From: Panagrolaimus kolymaensis
Taxonomy: Eukaryota; Nematoda; Chromadorea; Rhabditida; Panagrolaimidae
Direction of reading: 5' to 3'
DNA: 64,000 nucleotides
NCBI GenBank assembly: GCA_028622995.1
Contig: JAJQJQ010000012.1
Location: 1,736,001 to 1,800,000 of the forward strand
In this document: positions 24,944 through 33,989 of the stretch, piece by piece
How the letters are laid out: each line of letters begins with the position of its first letter
How positions within the stretch are numbered: position 1 is the stretch's first letter
Notes under the pieces: generated by a model
The model's database searches: none
What the model was told of the DNA's origin: nothing
Seen by the model: the letters and a program-made list of their open reading frames with translations, nothing else
Translations under genes and position numbers: made by a program

Positions 24944-25199
24944 CTTGGCTTTTGTTAAGGATTAAAATATTTTTGTAAAAGTAATCATAAACTAATAAAT
25001 CAATCGCATATTCATTCTAAGTCTCTAATCAATAAAAGTTGGGAAATTAAACATAAAGTTTCAACAAAAACAAAAATAGCAGAGAAAGAAATATCAAATA
25101 AAGAATTTTATAATCCAACAAAATTAAAATATAAAATATATATTTATTTATAGAATTTAAAACATGAGAAGATAATACAAGTAAAAGACAATAACAAGA

Positions 25200-26642
25200 T
25201 TAGGCGTGGAAAACTTCAAGAGTAAGTTTGTCAGGAGATGGGCAGGCTTCAAGCATCTTTTCTTTGATAGCATCAAATTCTTCAGGAAGAATAGAACAAA
25301 GAGAAAGGGTGAAGGCAGCTTTGGGATGTTTCTGAAACAAATAAAAGTTAAACGATAAATATCAAAATAACAACATGAGTTACCTTCATAAAATCGATGA
25401 AAGCATCTGCATCAAATTCTTCATGGACGATATTGTATAACTTGAATTCTTCAAGCTTTTCAAAGCATGGAAGTTTGACGAGGACCTTTGCAGTATCTTT
25501 GGTAATACTGTAGACATACGATTTTTCATCCCGCCATGTTCCAACAATGTCACTAAAAAACAAATGGATTTAAAAAAGAACGCAAAAATGAAACAACTTA
25601 CTATCTAAACTTTTCAATGGTTGGAAGTTTATCAAGAATGTCTTCAAGTTGGACCAATGAATGGTCTTCATCACGAATACGAACATTGGAGAAATAAAGG
25701 TTCTTAATATCGCCAGAGGTCAGCTTTTCATATTCACCACGAGATAACCATTGATCATGCAAGAACAAACTAGCAACTTTGCAATCGTCCACCTTCTTGA
25801 GCAATTCAGAAACGATCCATGCATTACCTTCAAATGGAAGAGCAGCATTTTCTTCGAATGGATTTTCTTCAAACATCGAGATAGCACCATTAACAACCAA
25901 TTTCTTTGCGGAACGAGAAACGACATCGTCGATGACCAAGTTGTTAGGATCTGAGACAGAAATCTTCTTAGGTTCTTCATTGAAATCAGTGAGAGCATGC
26001 CATGCGTTGCCATCCATGATTTTTCGAAGACCTTTAGTAACAAAAGGTTCAAAATCAGAGATGCTTTGTTCCATTTCAGCAAGTTTGGCTTCAAAAGTTT
26101 GCTTCATTTGATCAAGAGCATTACGATCAGCTTCCCATTTCTGTTCCAAATCAGCAATAATATGATCTTTTTCCGCAAGTTGAGCTGTAAGAGCTTGGAC
26201 TTCGGATGTTTGTTTCTTTTCAAATGAAGCAATAGAAGGCTGCAATTTAGCCATTTCAGCGTTGAGAGCATCAGTTTCTTCCAATATAGCTTGACAATCA
26301 GAGGATTGTTTCTTTTGTTCATCTTCAAGTTTAGCAAGTTTATCTTCAAGTTTAGCAAGTTGAGTTTCATGAAAGAGCTTCGTTTCATTATGAGCCTGAA
26401 TTTCAGCTGCTCGTTTCTTTTCCAAATCAGAAACCTAAAAACGATACGTAATGAAATGCATGTTATTCAATAAAAAGACGAGTTACCTGTAGCTTCAAAT
26501 CAGCAATAATTTTCTCCATATTTCCAAAGTTAAAGCTTTTTGATGCTTTCTTGATCCCAGCTTTTCGTTCAGAGCCCAATGAAGATTGAACGCTTGTTTC
26601 AGCCGCGTTTTGATGATAGTATTGAGAAGGAGTATTTCCCAT
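25200..26642 (-). CDS. Coiled-coil protein with putative N-myristoylation site and nematode-type C-terminal domain
   Basis: Four exons run from ATG 26642 to the stop at 25200-25202. The N-terminus MGNTPSQ fits the N-myristoylation pattern (Gly2, Ser6). A long Ala/Glu/Lys/Gln-rich coiled coil follows, with a duplicated AKLEDKLAKLEDE segment. Then comes a globular half with a WIVSELLKKVDDCKVASLFL-type region and leucine-spaced strands (SGDIKNLYFSNVRI, LEDILDKLPTIEKF), and a C-terminal part ending KLTLEVFHA. That second half resembles the leucine-rich, F-box-associated domains common in expanded nematode families, but no F-box is visible. The likely location is a membrane or the cytosol. Function is unknown. 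Confidence 0.8.
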
Positions 26643-27129
26643 GTTTAGGTAAGATTCTAAAATCGAAAAGAAAAATGTAAATAAAATCGAATAAAAGGTG
26701 AACGGCAGAAAATAAAAACGCGGAGAAAAAGAAACATCAAAGAAAATTGAATGAAGAAAAGTTGAATTGAAATGATTATTTTTTTGATCAAAGGTTTTGT
26801 GATTTATGCTGAGAATGGAATTGTTGCTTCGGACTCTTGATAGAATCCTTTTCGTTTCAAAACATTGATCTTTTCAAAACTTTCTTTATTTTTTTGATAA
26901 GTCTCACTCATAAAAACATAAGCTTTGATAAAAAAAAGTATGCTAGATTTTTTTTAATATTGTCAAAATCCTAAATTCAGAGTTGCTTCTAACACCAAAA
27001 TTTTGAAATTTATAACTTTTTATTTAACAAAAATTTAATTTACAAAAGACAACATAAAATTATAAATAACAAAACTTTTATAAACAAATAAATACATTAA
27101 TAAAAAAACAAAGTAATTGAGATCAGTTT
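26643..27129. other. Spacer between coiled-coil gene and HSP70
   Basis: This holds the promoter of the coiled-coil gene and the 3' UTR of HSP70. No further gene is seen. Confidence 0.5.
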
Positions 27130-29073
27130 TTAGTCAACTTCTTCAACTTTTGGACCATCGTAGCTGCCATTGGATTGATTGCCATATTGTTGGCCACAGT
27201 TTTGTGGACCATTTGATGGTTGTTGTTGTTGTTGTTGGCCTTGATTGTGTAATTTAGCCATGACTTTTCCAAGAATATTTTGGACTTCATTGAGTTTATC
27301 CTCATACTCAGATTTTTCTGCCATTTGATTGTTATCAATCCATTTAAGGCTTTCAGAAATTAGCTGATCGGCAGATGAACGATCATCAGCTGGGAGTTTA
27401 TCGCCATAATCGGATAAAGCATTTTTAACTTGGAATAAATATTGTTCTAAATGATTTCGAGTATCAACTCGTTCACGTTGTTCTCGATCTTCAGCTTCAA
27501 ATTTTTTTGCTTCATCAAGCATTCGTTGAATTTCATCGGGTGAAAGTCGACCTTTTTCATTTTTGATTTGAATTTTATTTGATTTACCCGTGGATTTATC
27601 AACTGCTGATACATGGAGGATTCCATTGGCATCAATATCAAAGGTGACTTCAATTTGAGGTACGCCACGTGGAGCTGGTGGAATTCCACTTAAATCAAAT
27701 GTTCCAAGTCGATTGTTGTCTTTGGTCATGGCTCGTTCACCTTCAAATACTTGAATGCTTACAGCGGGTTGATTATCAGAATAAGTGCTGAATGTTTGAG
27801 TGGCTTTAGTTGGAATTCTAGCATTTCTTTCCACCAATTTAGTCATAACTCCACCAGCTGTTTCAATACCAAGTGAAAGTGGGGTAACATCCACGAGAAG
27901 GACATCCTTAACGGTATCATCTTTGACACCTGAAAGGATTGCAGCTTGAACTGCAGCTCCATATGCTACAGCTTCATCGGGATTGATGGAAAGATTCAAA
28001 TCTTTACCATGGAAGAATTCTTTGAGAAGTTTTTGTATTTTTGGGACTCGAGTTGAACCACCAACAAGAACGATTTCATCAATAGCTCGTTTATCCAATT
28101 TGGCATCACGAAGAGCATGTTCTACAGGATCGAGAGTTTTTCGGAATAAATCACCACAAAGTTCTTCAAAACGAGCTCGAGTAATTTTGGAATGGAAATC
28201 AATTCCTTCAAAGAGGGAATCAATTTCAATCATGGCTTCAGTGGAAGAAGAAAGGGTTCGCTTTGCTCGTTCTGCTGCAGTTCGAAGGCGTCTTAATGCA
28301 CGAGGATTGGATCGAATATCGCGTCCATATTTTCGTTTGAATTCATTAACGAAATGTTCCACAAGTCTTTCATCAAAATCTTCTCCACCAAGATGAGTAT
28401 CACCAGCAGTGGAAAGGACTTCAAAGACTCCTTCAGCAATAGTGAGAATAGAAACATCAAATGTTCCACCACCAAGATCAAAGATGAGGACATTCTTATC
28501 TTTTTGAAGTTTCTTATCCAAGCCATATGCAAGGGCAGCAGCGGTGGGTTCATTAATGATTCGAAGAACATTTAGGCCAGCAATAGCGCCAGCATCTTTG
28601 GTTGCTTGTCTTTGGGAATCATTGAAATATGCTGGAACTGTAATAACTGCATCACGAACTGGATGACCAAGATATGCTTCAGCGGTTTCTTTCATCTTAA
28701 TCAAAATCATGGAACTAATTTCTTCTGGAGTGTAAGCTTTTCGTTCAGCTTTAAATTCAACTTCCATTGCAGGTTTACCAGATTTTGAAACAACTTTAAA
28801 GGGCCAATTTTTAATATCTTTTTGAACAATGGGATCATCCAATTTTCGACCAATTAAACGTTTGGCATCGAAGATAGTATTTTCGGGGTTTCGAGCCATT
28901 TGATCTTTAGCGGAGTCACCAATAAGTCGTTCGGTGTCTGTGAAAGCGACATATGAGGGAGTAGTTTTATTTCCTTGATCATTGGCAATAATTTCAACTT
29001 TACCATTTTGATATACACCAACACATGAATAAGTTGTACCAAGATCAATACCAATAGCTTTTGAAGTAGCCAT
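27130..29073 (-). CDS. hsp-70: Cytosolic heat shock protein 70, intronless and heat-inducible type
   Basis: A single 647-codon exon of normal family length. The ATPase domain opens with [14 protein letters not shown] (residues 8-21) and contains [14 protein letters not shown] (near 197) and [16 protein letters not shown] (near 335). The substrate-binding domain ([18 protein letters not shown]) and lid follow, then a Gln/Asn/Gly-rich tail ending EEVD. The EEVD end marks the cytosolic/nuclear form, which docks TPR co-chaperones. It is an ATP-driven protein-folding chaperone. The absence of introns, in a region where almost every other gene has several, is typical of stress-induced copies because splicing fails during heat shock. 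The upstream region has a TATA box and heat-shock elements. The divergent neighbour encodes a TPR protein of the kind that binds EEVD. Confidence 0.97.
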   Translation of the reverse strand: MATSKAIGIDLGTTYSCVGVYQNGKVEIIANDQGNKTTPSYVAFTDTERLIGDSAKDQMARNPENTIFDAKRLIGRKLDDPIVQKDIKNWPFKVVSKSGKPAMEVEFKAERKAYTPEEISSMILIKMKETAEAYLGHPVRDAVITVPAYFNDSQRQATKDAGAIAGLNVLRIINEPTAAALAYGLDKKLQKDKNVLIFDLGGGTFDVSILTIAEGVFEVLSTAGDTHLGGEDFDERLVEHFVNEFKRKYGRDIRSNPRALRRLRTAAERAKRTLSSSTEAMIEIDSLFEGIDFHSKITRARFEELCGDLFRKTLDPVEHALRDAKLDKRAIDEIVLVGGSTRVPKIQKLLKEFFHGKDLNLSINPDEAVAYGAAVQAAILSGVKDDTVKDVLLVDVTPLSLGIETAGGVMTKLVERNARIPTKATQTFSTYSDNQPAVSIQVFEGERAMTKDNNRLGTFDLSGIPPAPRGVPQIEVTFDIDANGILHVSAVDKSTGKSNKIQIKNEKGRLSPDEIQRMLDEAKKFEAEDREQRERVDTRNHLEQYLFQVKNALSDYGDKLPADDRSSADQLISESLKWIDNNQMAEKSEYEDKLNEVQNILGKVMAKLHNQGQQQQQQPSNGPQNCGQQYGNQSNGSYDGPKVEEVD

Positions 29074-29183
29074 TATAATAATAATAAATATAAGGAATAA
29101 AAGCGAAGTAGTAAAATATCAAATAAAATATTCGAGTATTTCTTTTTTTGTTTGAAATTCAAAAAATTGCAGCGACGCTCTCC

Positions 29184-29190
29184 TTTTATA
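29184..29190 (-). promoter_or_regulatory. TATA box of HSP70
   Basis: On the minus strand TATAAAAGG lies about 110 bases upstream of the HSP70 ATG and directly below the heat-shock elements. Order and spacing fit a classical heat-shock promoter. Confidence 0.85.
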
Positions 29191-29204
29191 CTCAGTTGGC
29201 TGAT

Positions 29205-29214
29205 GTTCGCGAAC
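29205..29214. promoter_or_regulatory. Heat-shock element, proximal
   Basis: GTTCGCGAAC is a perfect inverted pair of nTTCn/nGAAn modules, 15 bases above the TATA box. HSF trimers bind such modules. Less perfect GAA modules continue to about 29245 and again at about 29255-29280 (GAACTCTCTCGAA). Confidence 0.8.
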
Positions 29215-29352
29215 AGCCGCGAAAATGCTAGAAAGACCCAGCATGTTTATCTCTGAACTCTCTCGAAAACACATACACTTTTTTAACCATCTGCTTTTTT
29301 ACGCAAGCAAACATTCGAGCATTTGCTGGTTGTTTCCAGCCTCTTCGCGTCC

Positions 29353-29367
29353 TTTCTAGAAGTTTCT
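29353..29367. promoter_or_regulatory. Heat-shock element, distal, three modules
   Basis: TTTCTAGAAGTTTCT gives TTC, GAA and TTC at exact five-base periodicity, a perfect three-module HSF site. It lies about 290 bases upstream of HSP70 and about 810 upstream of the divergent TPR gene. Confidence 0.85.
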
Positions 29368-30176
29368 TTTTTTAGCGAACATATTTTTTGTATGTTGAAA
29401 GAAAATAACTTTGATTTTTTTTTGAAATTTTTTTATGTCTTTTGCATTCATTATGTATTCAAATAAAGTATCACCAAATACAATTTTAAATAATTATGGG
29501 GAAGAAGTTATCCAAGTTTTGTCCTGAAACATAATTCATGGATAATCGCACAAAATAAAATTAAAATTTTAACCAATCAAAGGATATTGTTGTTCTGACA
29601 ACTCTTCATAACCTGGGTCAACAACCATTTAAAGCTCTTTTTAATAATAAATAACGAAAGACAACAAAAATGTTATTACAATAGATGCGAGAGAAATAAT
29701 ATCAAAGTGAAGGTAAAGTAAAATCAAAAAAAAACTCTGCTATTTAGTAATTTGATGTGCATTCTTTCTTTTTCTGGCTGATAAAAAAATATGTTGCATC
29801 CATTTATTCTTGCAAAATAAGTTTTTAGCACCTAATTCAAACTTGAAATATGGTCCAAGGATATGATATGTATGTAAAACTAATAAAGTCAAAATAAAAA
29901 TTTAAACTTTTTTTAAAACTAAAATAACATAAAAAAATAAAGTGTATGCTCCTTTCATGAAATAGAATAATCCACAAAAATTAAAGTAAACTTTTTCATT
30001 TGTAAATGTGTGACTCTTGCAACGGACAAAAACTGTAGCTTTTGATAATTCTTCATTGCTTTCTTTTCTCGACTTTGATTACTCTTTTTTTTCCGCCGTT
30101 TTCCGAAATTTTTATCGCGTCATTAATTTTTTAAACTATTCATATCTTTTTTTTAGCTCAATTCTTATCCATCATC
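29368..30176. other. Divergent intergenic region, TPR-gene side
   Basis: AT-rich DNA without ORFs. A T-rich tract ending TTTTTTTTAG about 20 bases before the TPR start codon is a likely trans-splice or UTR acceptor. An imperfect heat-shock-like element (TTTTCCGAAATTTTT) lies near 30100. Confidence 0.5.
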
Positions 30177-31254
30177 ATGTCGTCTAATCAACCATCTGCT
30201 AGTAATATGAATGTGAGTTTATATCTTTTATTAAAGTTTAATGCAGCATCTTGCGATTTTTTGATTTTTAGGATAAACGAGAATCTTCGACTCCAACAAC
30301 CGATGATATTGCACGGGTACTGGCCTATTCTTTGACATTGGATGGAATCGAATGTATTAAAGCGTCAAAATTCAAGGAAGCAATCGAAACGTTTACTCAA
30401 GCCATTTTAATTTTTCGTGATCCTGTGTTCTTTTGCCATCGCTCCGATGTATATTTTATTCTTTGTCAATATGATGCCGCCATTAAAGTAAAAAAATTCT
30501 ATTTTATTCTTATTTAACTTTTTGTGTTTGTTTAAGGATTGTCATACTGCTATTGAACTTGATCCGAACTGTGCAGAAGCTTATGGTAATTTGGGTTTCA
30601 CGTACATGGCTGTAAATCGGTGTAACGATGCAATTGAAGCTTACAAGAAAGCTCTTGAACTTGATCCTGGAAATGACGACTATAAAAGAGATCTTGCTTC
30701 TGTTGAAGTAAAGTTCAAAGCTGTGAGTTTTTATCTCTTTAGTTTTCTTCGAATCCCATTCATTAAGTTTTTTAGGAAACACAACAATCTTCAACTCCAT
30801 CAACAGAAGTTATTACAAAAGCTAATGCTCTCAAGGAACAAGGAAACGAATTTATGAAAGCCTCAAAGTTCAACGAAGCAATCGAAAAGTACACTCAAGC
30901 TCTTGAATTGAACCGGGATCCTGTCTATTATTGTAATCGCTCTGCTGCATATTGTCGTCTTCAGAAATATAGTGAAGCTATTAAAGTGAGACTTATTTTT
31001 TGTTAATACTGTTGCCATTCTGTTTTTACAATCTTATAACTTAAGTTTAAGATTGTTTTGATGCTCTTTTATTGGATGAAAAATATGTTAAAGCTCTTGG
31101 TCGTATGGCATTCATCGCTTCTTGTAAAGGTCAATATCTTTTTTTTGTTAATTATTACAAGAAAGCGCTTACAATGGATCCCAACAATGAAAATTACAAA
31201 GAAAATCTCGCTCTTGCTGAAGCAAAACTTCGTGAAACTAATCAACTACCATAA
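30177..31254 (+). CDS. Two-block SGT-like TPR co-chaperone protein, possible defect at last exon
   Basis: Exons are 30177-30212, 30272-30487, 30537-30722, 30776-30985 and about 31051-31254. The protein is two copies of the three-TPR block of small glutamine-rich TPR protein (SGT). The second copy is close to SGT (KEQGNEFMKASKFNEAI, YYCNRSAAYCRL, ALGRMAF, KKALTMDPNNENYKENL) and keeps the Asn, Lys and Arg positions of the carboxylate clamp that grips EEVD tails. The first copy has lost them (DGIECIK, FFCHRSDVY). SGT's N-terminal dimerisation part and Gln-rich tail are missing. Intron positions repeat in both copies. The last acceptor gives the homologous frame (DCFDALLLDEKYVKALG) only if it is AA rather than AG; the available AG shifts frame by one. 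It lies divergent to HSP70. Confidence 0.8.
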
Positions 31255-31832
31255 AGCCTAATTGCTGTTTTTGCTTTTCTTTTGTTATTTCTTTGTTTTT
31301 TTAGCTTTTGTATTGTTGATTTGAGCATACCTTTTTGTTAATTTATTATGTTCTTTTTGTTGTTCTAATCTTTCTGGTTAATTTTGTTTTTGTTTAAAGT
31401 TTATCATTTTTCGTTTGAAAATAAAGTTTTTTTTCTTTGTTTGAACACTTATAACTTTTAACTATCTTTTTAAAATAAGCTACATAACAAGCTATTGAAT
31501 CAATCAGCATTTGGGTAAAATTAAATCGAATATGTAATTTTTAAGTTACTATCACCATTTCATACATATGTAGTACAGTCGATTGTAATCCTTCGAGAAG
31601 TCCATTGTTTATTGCACCTTTTGTTATTATTACTTATTATCAAATCAAAGAAAAAATTATTAATAAAAAATATTATGAAATTGATGTTAGACAAATTTTA
31701 AGAGCAATAGTAATGTATCAAAAAACATGATCAAATTTTGTGGGCTTCTTTATATTTTTTTCCATGACAATTCAAAGTTAATTAATTTGCATATTAACTT
31801 AATTTTTTTCCATAAAGCTTTCAGATAACTAG
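31255..31832. other. 3' flank of TPR gene
   Basis: AATAAAG near 31420 is the likely poly(A) signal. Otherwise this is non-coding AT-rich DNA. Confidence 0.5.
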
Positions 31833-32024
31833 GCAACACGCGGGCCTTCGGCCCGCGATATAACTATCTCATTATGTATTTCTTAATTTTATATCACTTT
31901 ATACGTTTTCAAATATTCACTAAATTTAAACTTTATACCATCTCTAAATAAATTAGGTCCCTTTAAGTTTCATTTTTACTCAATGAAATAAACGTCACTA
32001 ACGCTTATCCAAAAGAATGGGAAA
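31833..32024. repeat. Hairpin-headed repeat, copy 1 (most diverged)
   Basis: It starts with a perfect GC hairpin, CGCGGGCC-TTC-GGCCCGCG (31839-31857), in otherwise AT-rich DNA. About 120 bases on, it has GGTCCCTTTAAG and AAACGTCACTAACGCTT, diverged from the GGATCC...AACCGCCACTC...CGCTT segment of copies 2 and 3. Confidence 0.6.
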
Positions 32025-32025
32025 T

Positions 32026-32206
32026 GCGGGCCTTCGGCCCGGCATATTGTATATTTTAACCACTGTCCTTGTATCCTTTAAAATTTATCGAATTTGGATT
32101 CTTTACCACATTTAGATACATTGCGCATATTTGGATCCTTTTAATCTTTGAATACTTCAAAATTAACCGCCACTCTCAAGCGCTTCATTTTTATGTAATA
32201 CAAATG
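32026..32206. repeat. Hairpin-headed repeat, copy 2
   Basis: Hairpin GGGCC-TTC-GGCCC (32028-32040) is followed about 130 bases later by AAAATTAACCGCCACTC, four to five variable bases, then CGCTTCATTTTTATGTAAT and ACAAATG. The same order occurs in copy 3. No ORF spans it. Confidence 0.7.
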
Positions 32207-32436
32207 TTTTTTTCTTAACATTATGGGTTTTTAAAAAGTTATGGCATGGATCTTCATCCTTCTCATACTTGGTGTATAAGATCTTCATCTCATATAACTA
32301 AGGTTTTTCGACCGGGGAACTAATTCCTTAGTCAATTCTCCCATTCCTTCGAATGATCCCAAATGTTTTAAAGCACCTCAATAATAATAGCAACTTGCTT
32401 TTTTCCAATAAAAAAGTCATTTTCAATTTATTACAC

Positions 32437-32616
32437 AGCCGGCCTTCGGCAGGCCATGAATTTTGTTTAATGTAAATCAAATAGCATTTTTGATTGAGCA
32501 TATTTGGGTCCTTTCGTAAATTTAGATCCTTTGGTATTTTTTGGATCCAGAGCTTCTTTTGGTAACTCAAAATCAACCGCCACTCATCACCGCTTCATTT
32601 TTATACAATGCAAAAG
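32437..32616. repeat. Hairpin-headed repeat, copy 3
   Basis: The hairpin is decayed (GCCGGCCTTCGGCAGGCC). The tail AAAATCAACCGCCACTC, then CGCTTCATTTTTATACAAT and GCAAAAG, matches copy 2 closely. Internal GCATATTTGG and GGATCC words are also shared. Its end lies about 170 bases before the acetyltransferase start, so the copy may form part of that gene's promoter. Confidence 0.7.
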
Positions 32617-32785
32617 CAAGCAAACTTCATTCTTTCCGCATTCATTCATTTTTTATGCTAATTTTTTCATTTTTATTGAATTTTCCCATGATAGATTTCC
32701 AGGCTTCCACACACAATCAAAATTACTAGGAAGGAAAAGCTCCATCACCAGACATGATTTCGAATCCTTTATAATTTTTTTGAAA

Positions 32786-33989
32786 ATGATGTCACGTCGC
32801 TTCTTATTTCAATTTCGAGCTTTTCAGAATTCAAATGTTTTTCGCTTCGTCTCAACAAAGCCTAATGTAAAGGTTGAACATTTCAAGAAATATCCTATTC
32901 CACCTCGACATGAATATGCTGATGCTGATGTACATCTCAAAGATTTTCAAACTGATCATTATCGCCAACGTATGGTTAAATTAGATCATTCTTCCATTAA
33001 AAATTATCTTATTCCACCGCGATTACCATATGTTGATGGATATCTCAAGGATGTTCGAATTGATCGTCAATTAATTTCAACTGTTCCATATACTAACAAA
33101 AATGGTGAAAAGAAACAACTCCGAATTGAACTTCTTGATGAAACTGATATTCCTTTGGCTGCTCAATATTACGCTGATTCATTCATGAAAGATTGCAGTA
33201 TTATGAGCGAATTGAGTAAGTTATTTAAATATTATTTACAACTTTTATCAATGCTTTTTTTTCAGAAGGAACTTATGATGAATTTGCTCCATTCTTCTTT
33301 GATGATGTTGCCCCTAAAATTCCTGCTCAAATGTCCATGTTGGTAAAAGATGAAGACAAGGTGGTTGGATTCCACGTTAATGATTGTATCAGCAAAGAAG
33401 ATTTTGACAAACACTTTACAAATGGAAGTTATATGCAAAATCCTGTTCTTGATATCAAAGATGACTATGGTGAAGGTATCTGTTTTTATGTTTTTCCTAA
33501 ATTTCTATGGAACATAAATCTCTTTTCTTCGTGTAATTAATGCTTTTATTTTAGATATCAAAAATGGTCCATATAAATCTCATAAATGCAATCAATTACT
33601 TCGTGTTTGTGAAATTCCAATTCAACAAACTCTCCGTTTTCTTCCATCTGATGTTAATCGAATTCTCCTTTTTGAAGTTGTCGGCATTCTTAATGAATAT
33701 CAAAATTATGGTATCTTTCCTGTACTTGTAAAACAAATGGAAAAATTTGGAAAAGAACGTGGATGTAATTATGGTATTACTTATTGTGTTGCTAAAGAAT
33801 CTTCTACAATTTTACAAGCATGTTACTTTTTTTGTATCAATGAAAATGACTAAAGTTATAATATTTTAGAAAGTTTGGAAGCATCTCTTCACTTTCCCAT
33901 ATAACAAATACAAGGATAATGGTAAACTCGTCTATGATAAACTTCCATGTGGAGCTGAAGGAATCGTCGTTTGCTACAAAAAATTGTAA
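32786..33989 (+). CDS. GNAT-family acyl/acetyltransferase, possibly mitochondrial
   Basis: Four exons run from ATG 32786 to stop 33987-33989. The N-terminus MMSRRFLFQFRAFQNSNVFRFVS is basic, amphipathic and without acidic residues, like a mitochondrial presequence. A duplicated motif follows (KYPIPPRHEY... HLKD and NYLIPPRLPY... YLKD). The rest is a single GNAT fold: ELLDETDIPLAAQYYADSF at the start, PAQMSMLVKDEDKVVGF as the central strands, and the acetyl-CoA region near EYQNYGIFPVLVKQMEKFGKERG, where the usual Q/R-x-x-G-x-G/A loop is only partly kept (QNYGIF). It should transfer an acyl group from CoA to an amine; substrates are unknown. The closest remembered families are nematode aralkylamine or glycine N-acyltransferase-like proteins. 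Confidence 0.8.

Noticed and set aside
31839..32450. GC hairpins read as bacterial-type terminators or contamination
   Set aside because: They sit in a repeated AT-rich unit between spliced nematode genes and are not followed by T runs at the stem end.
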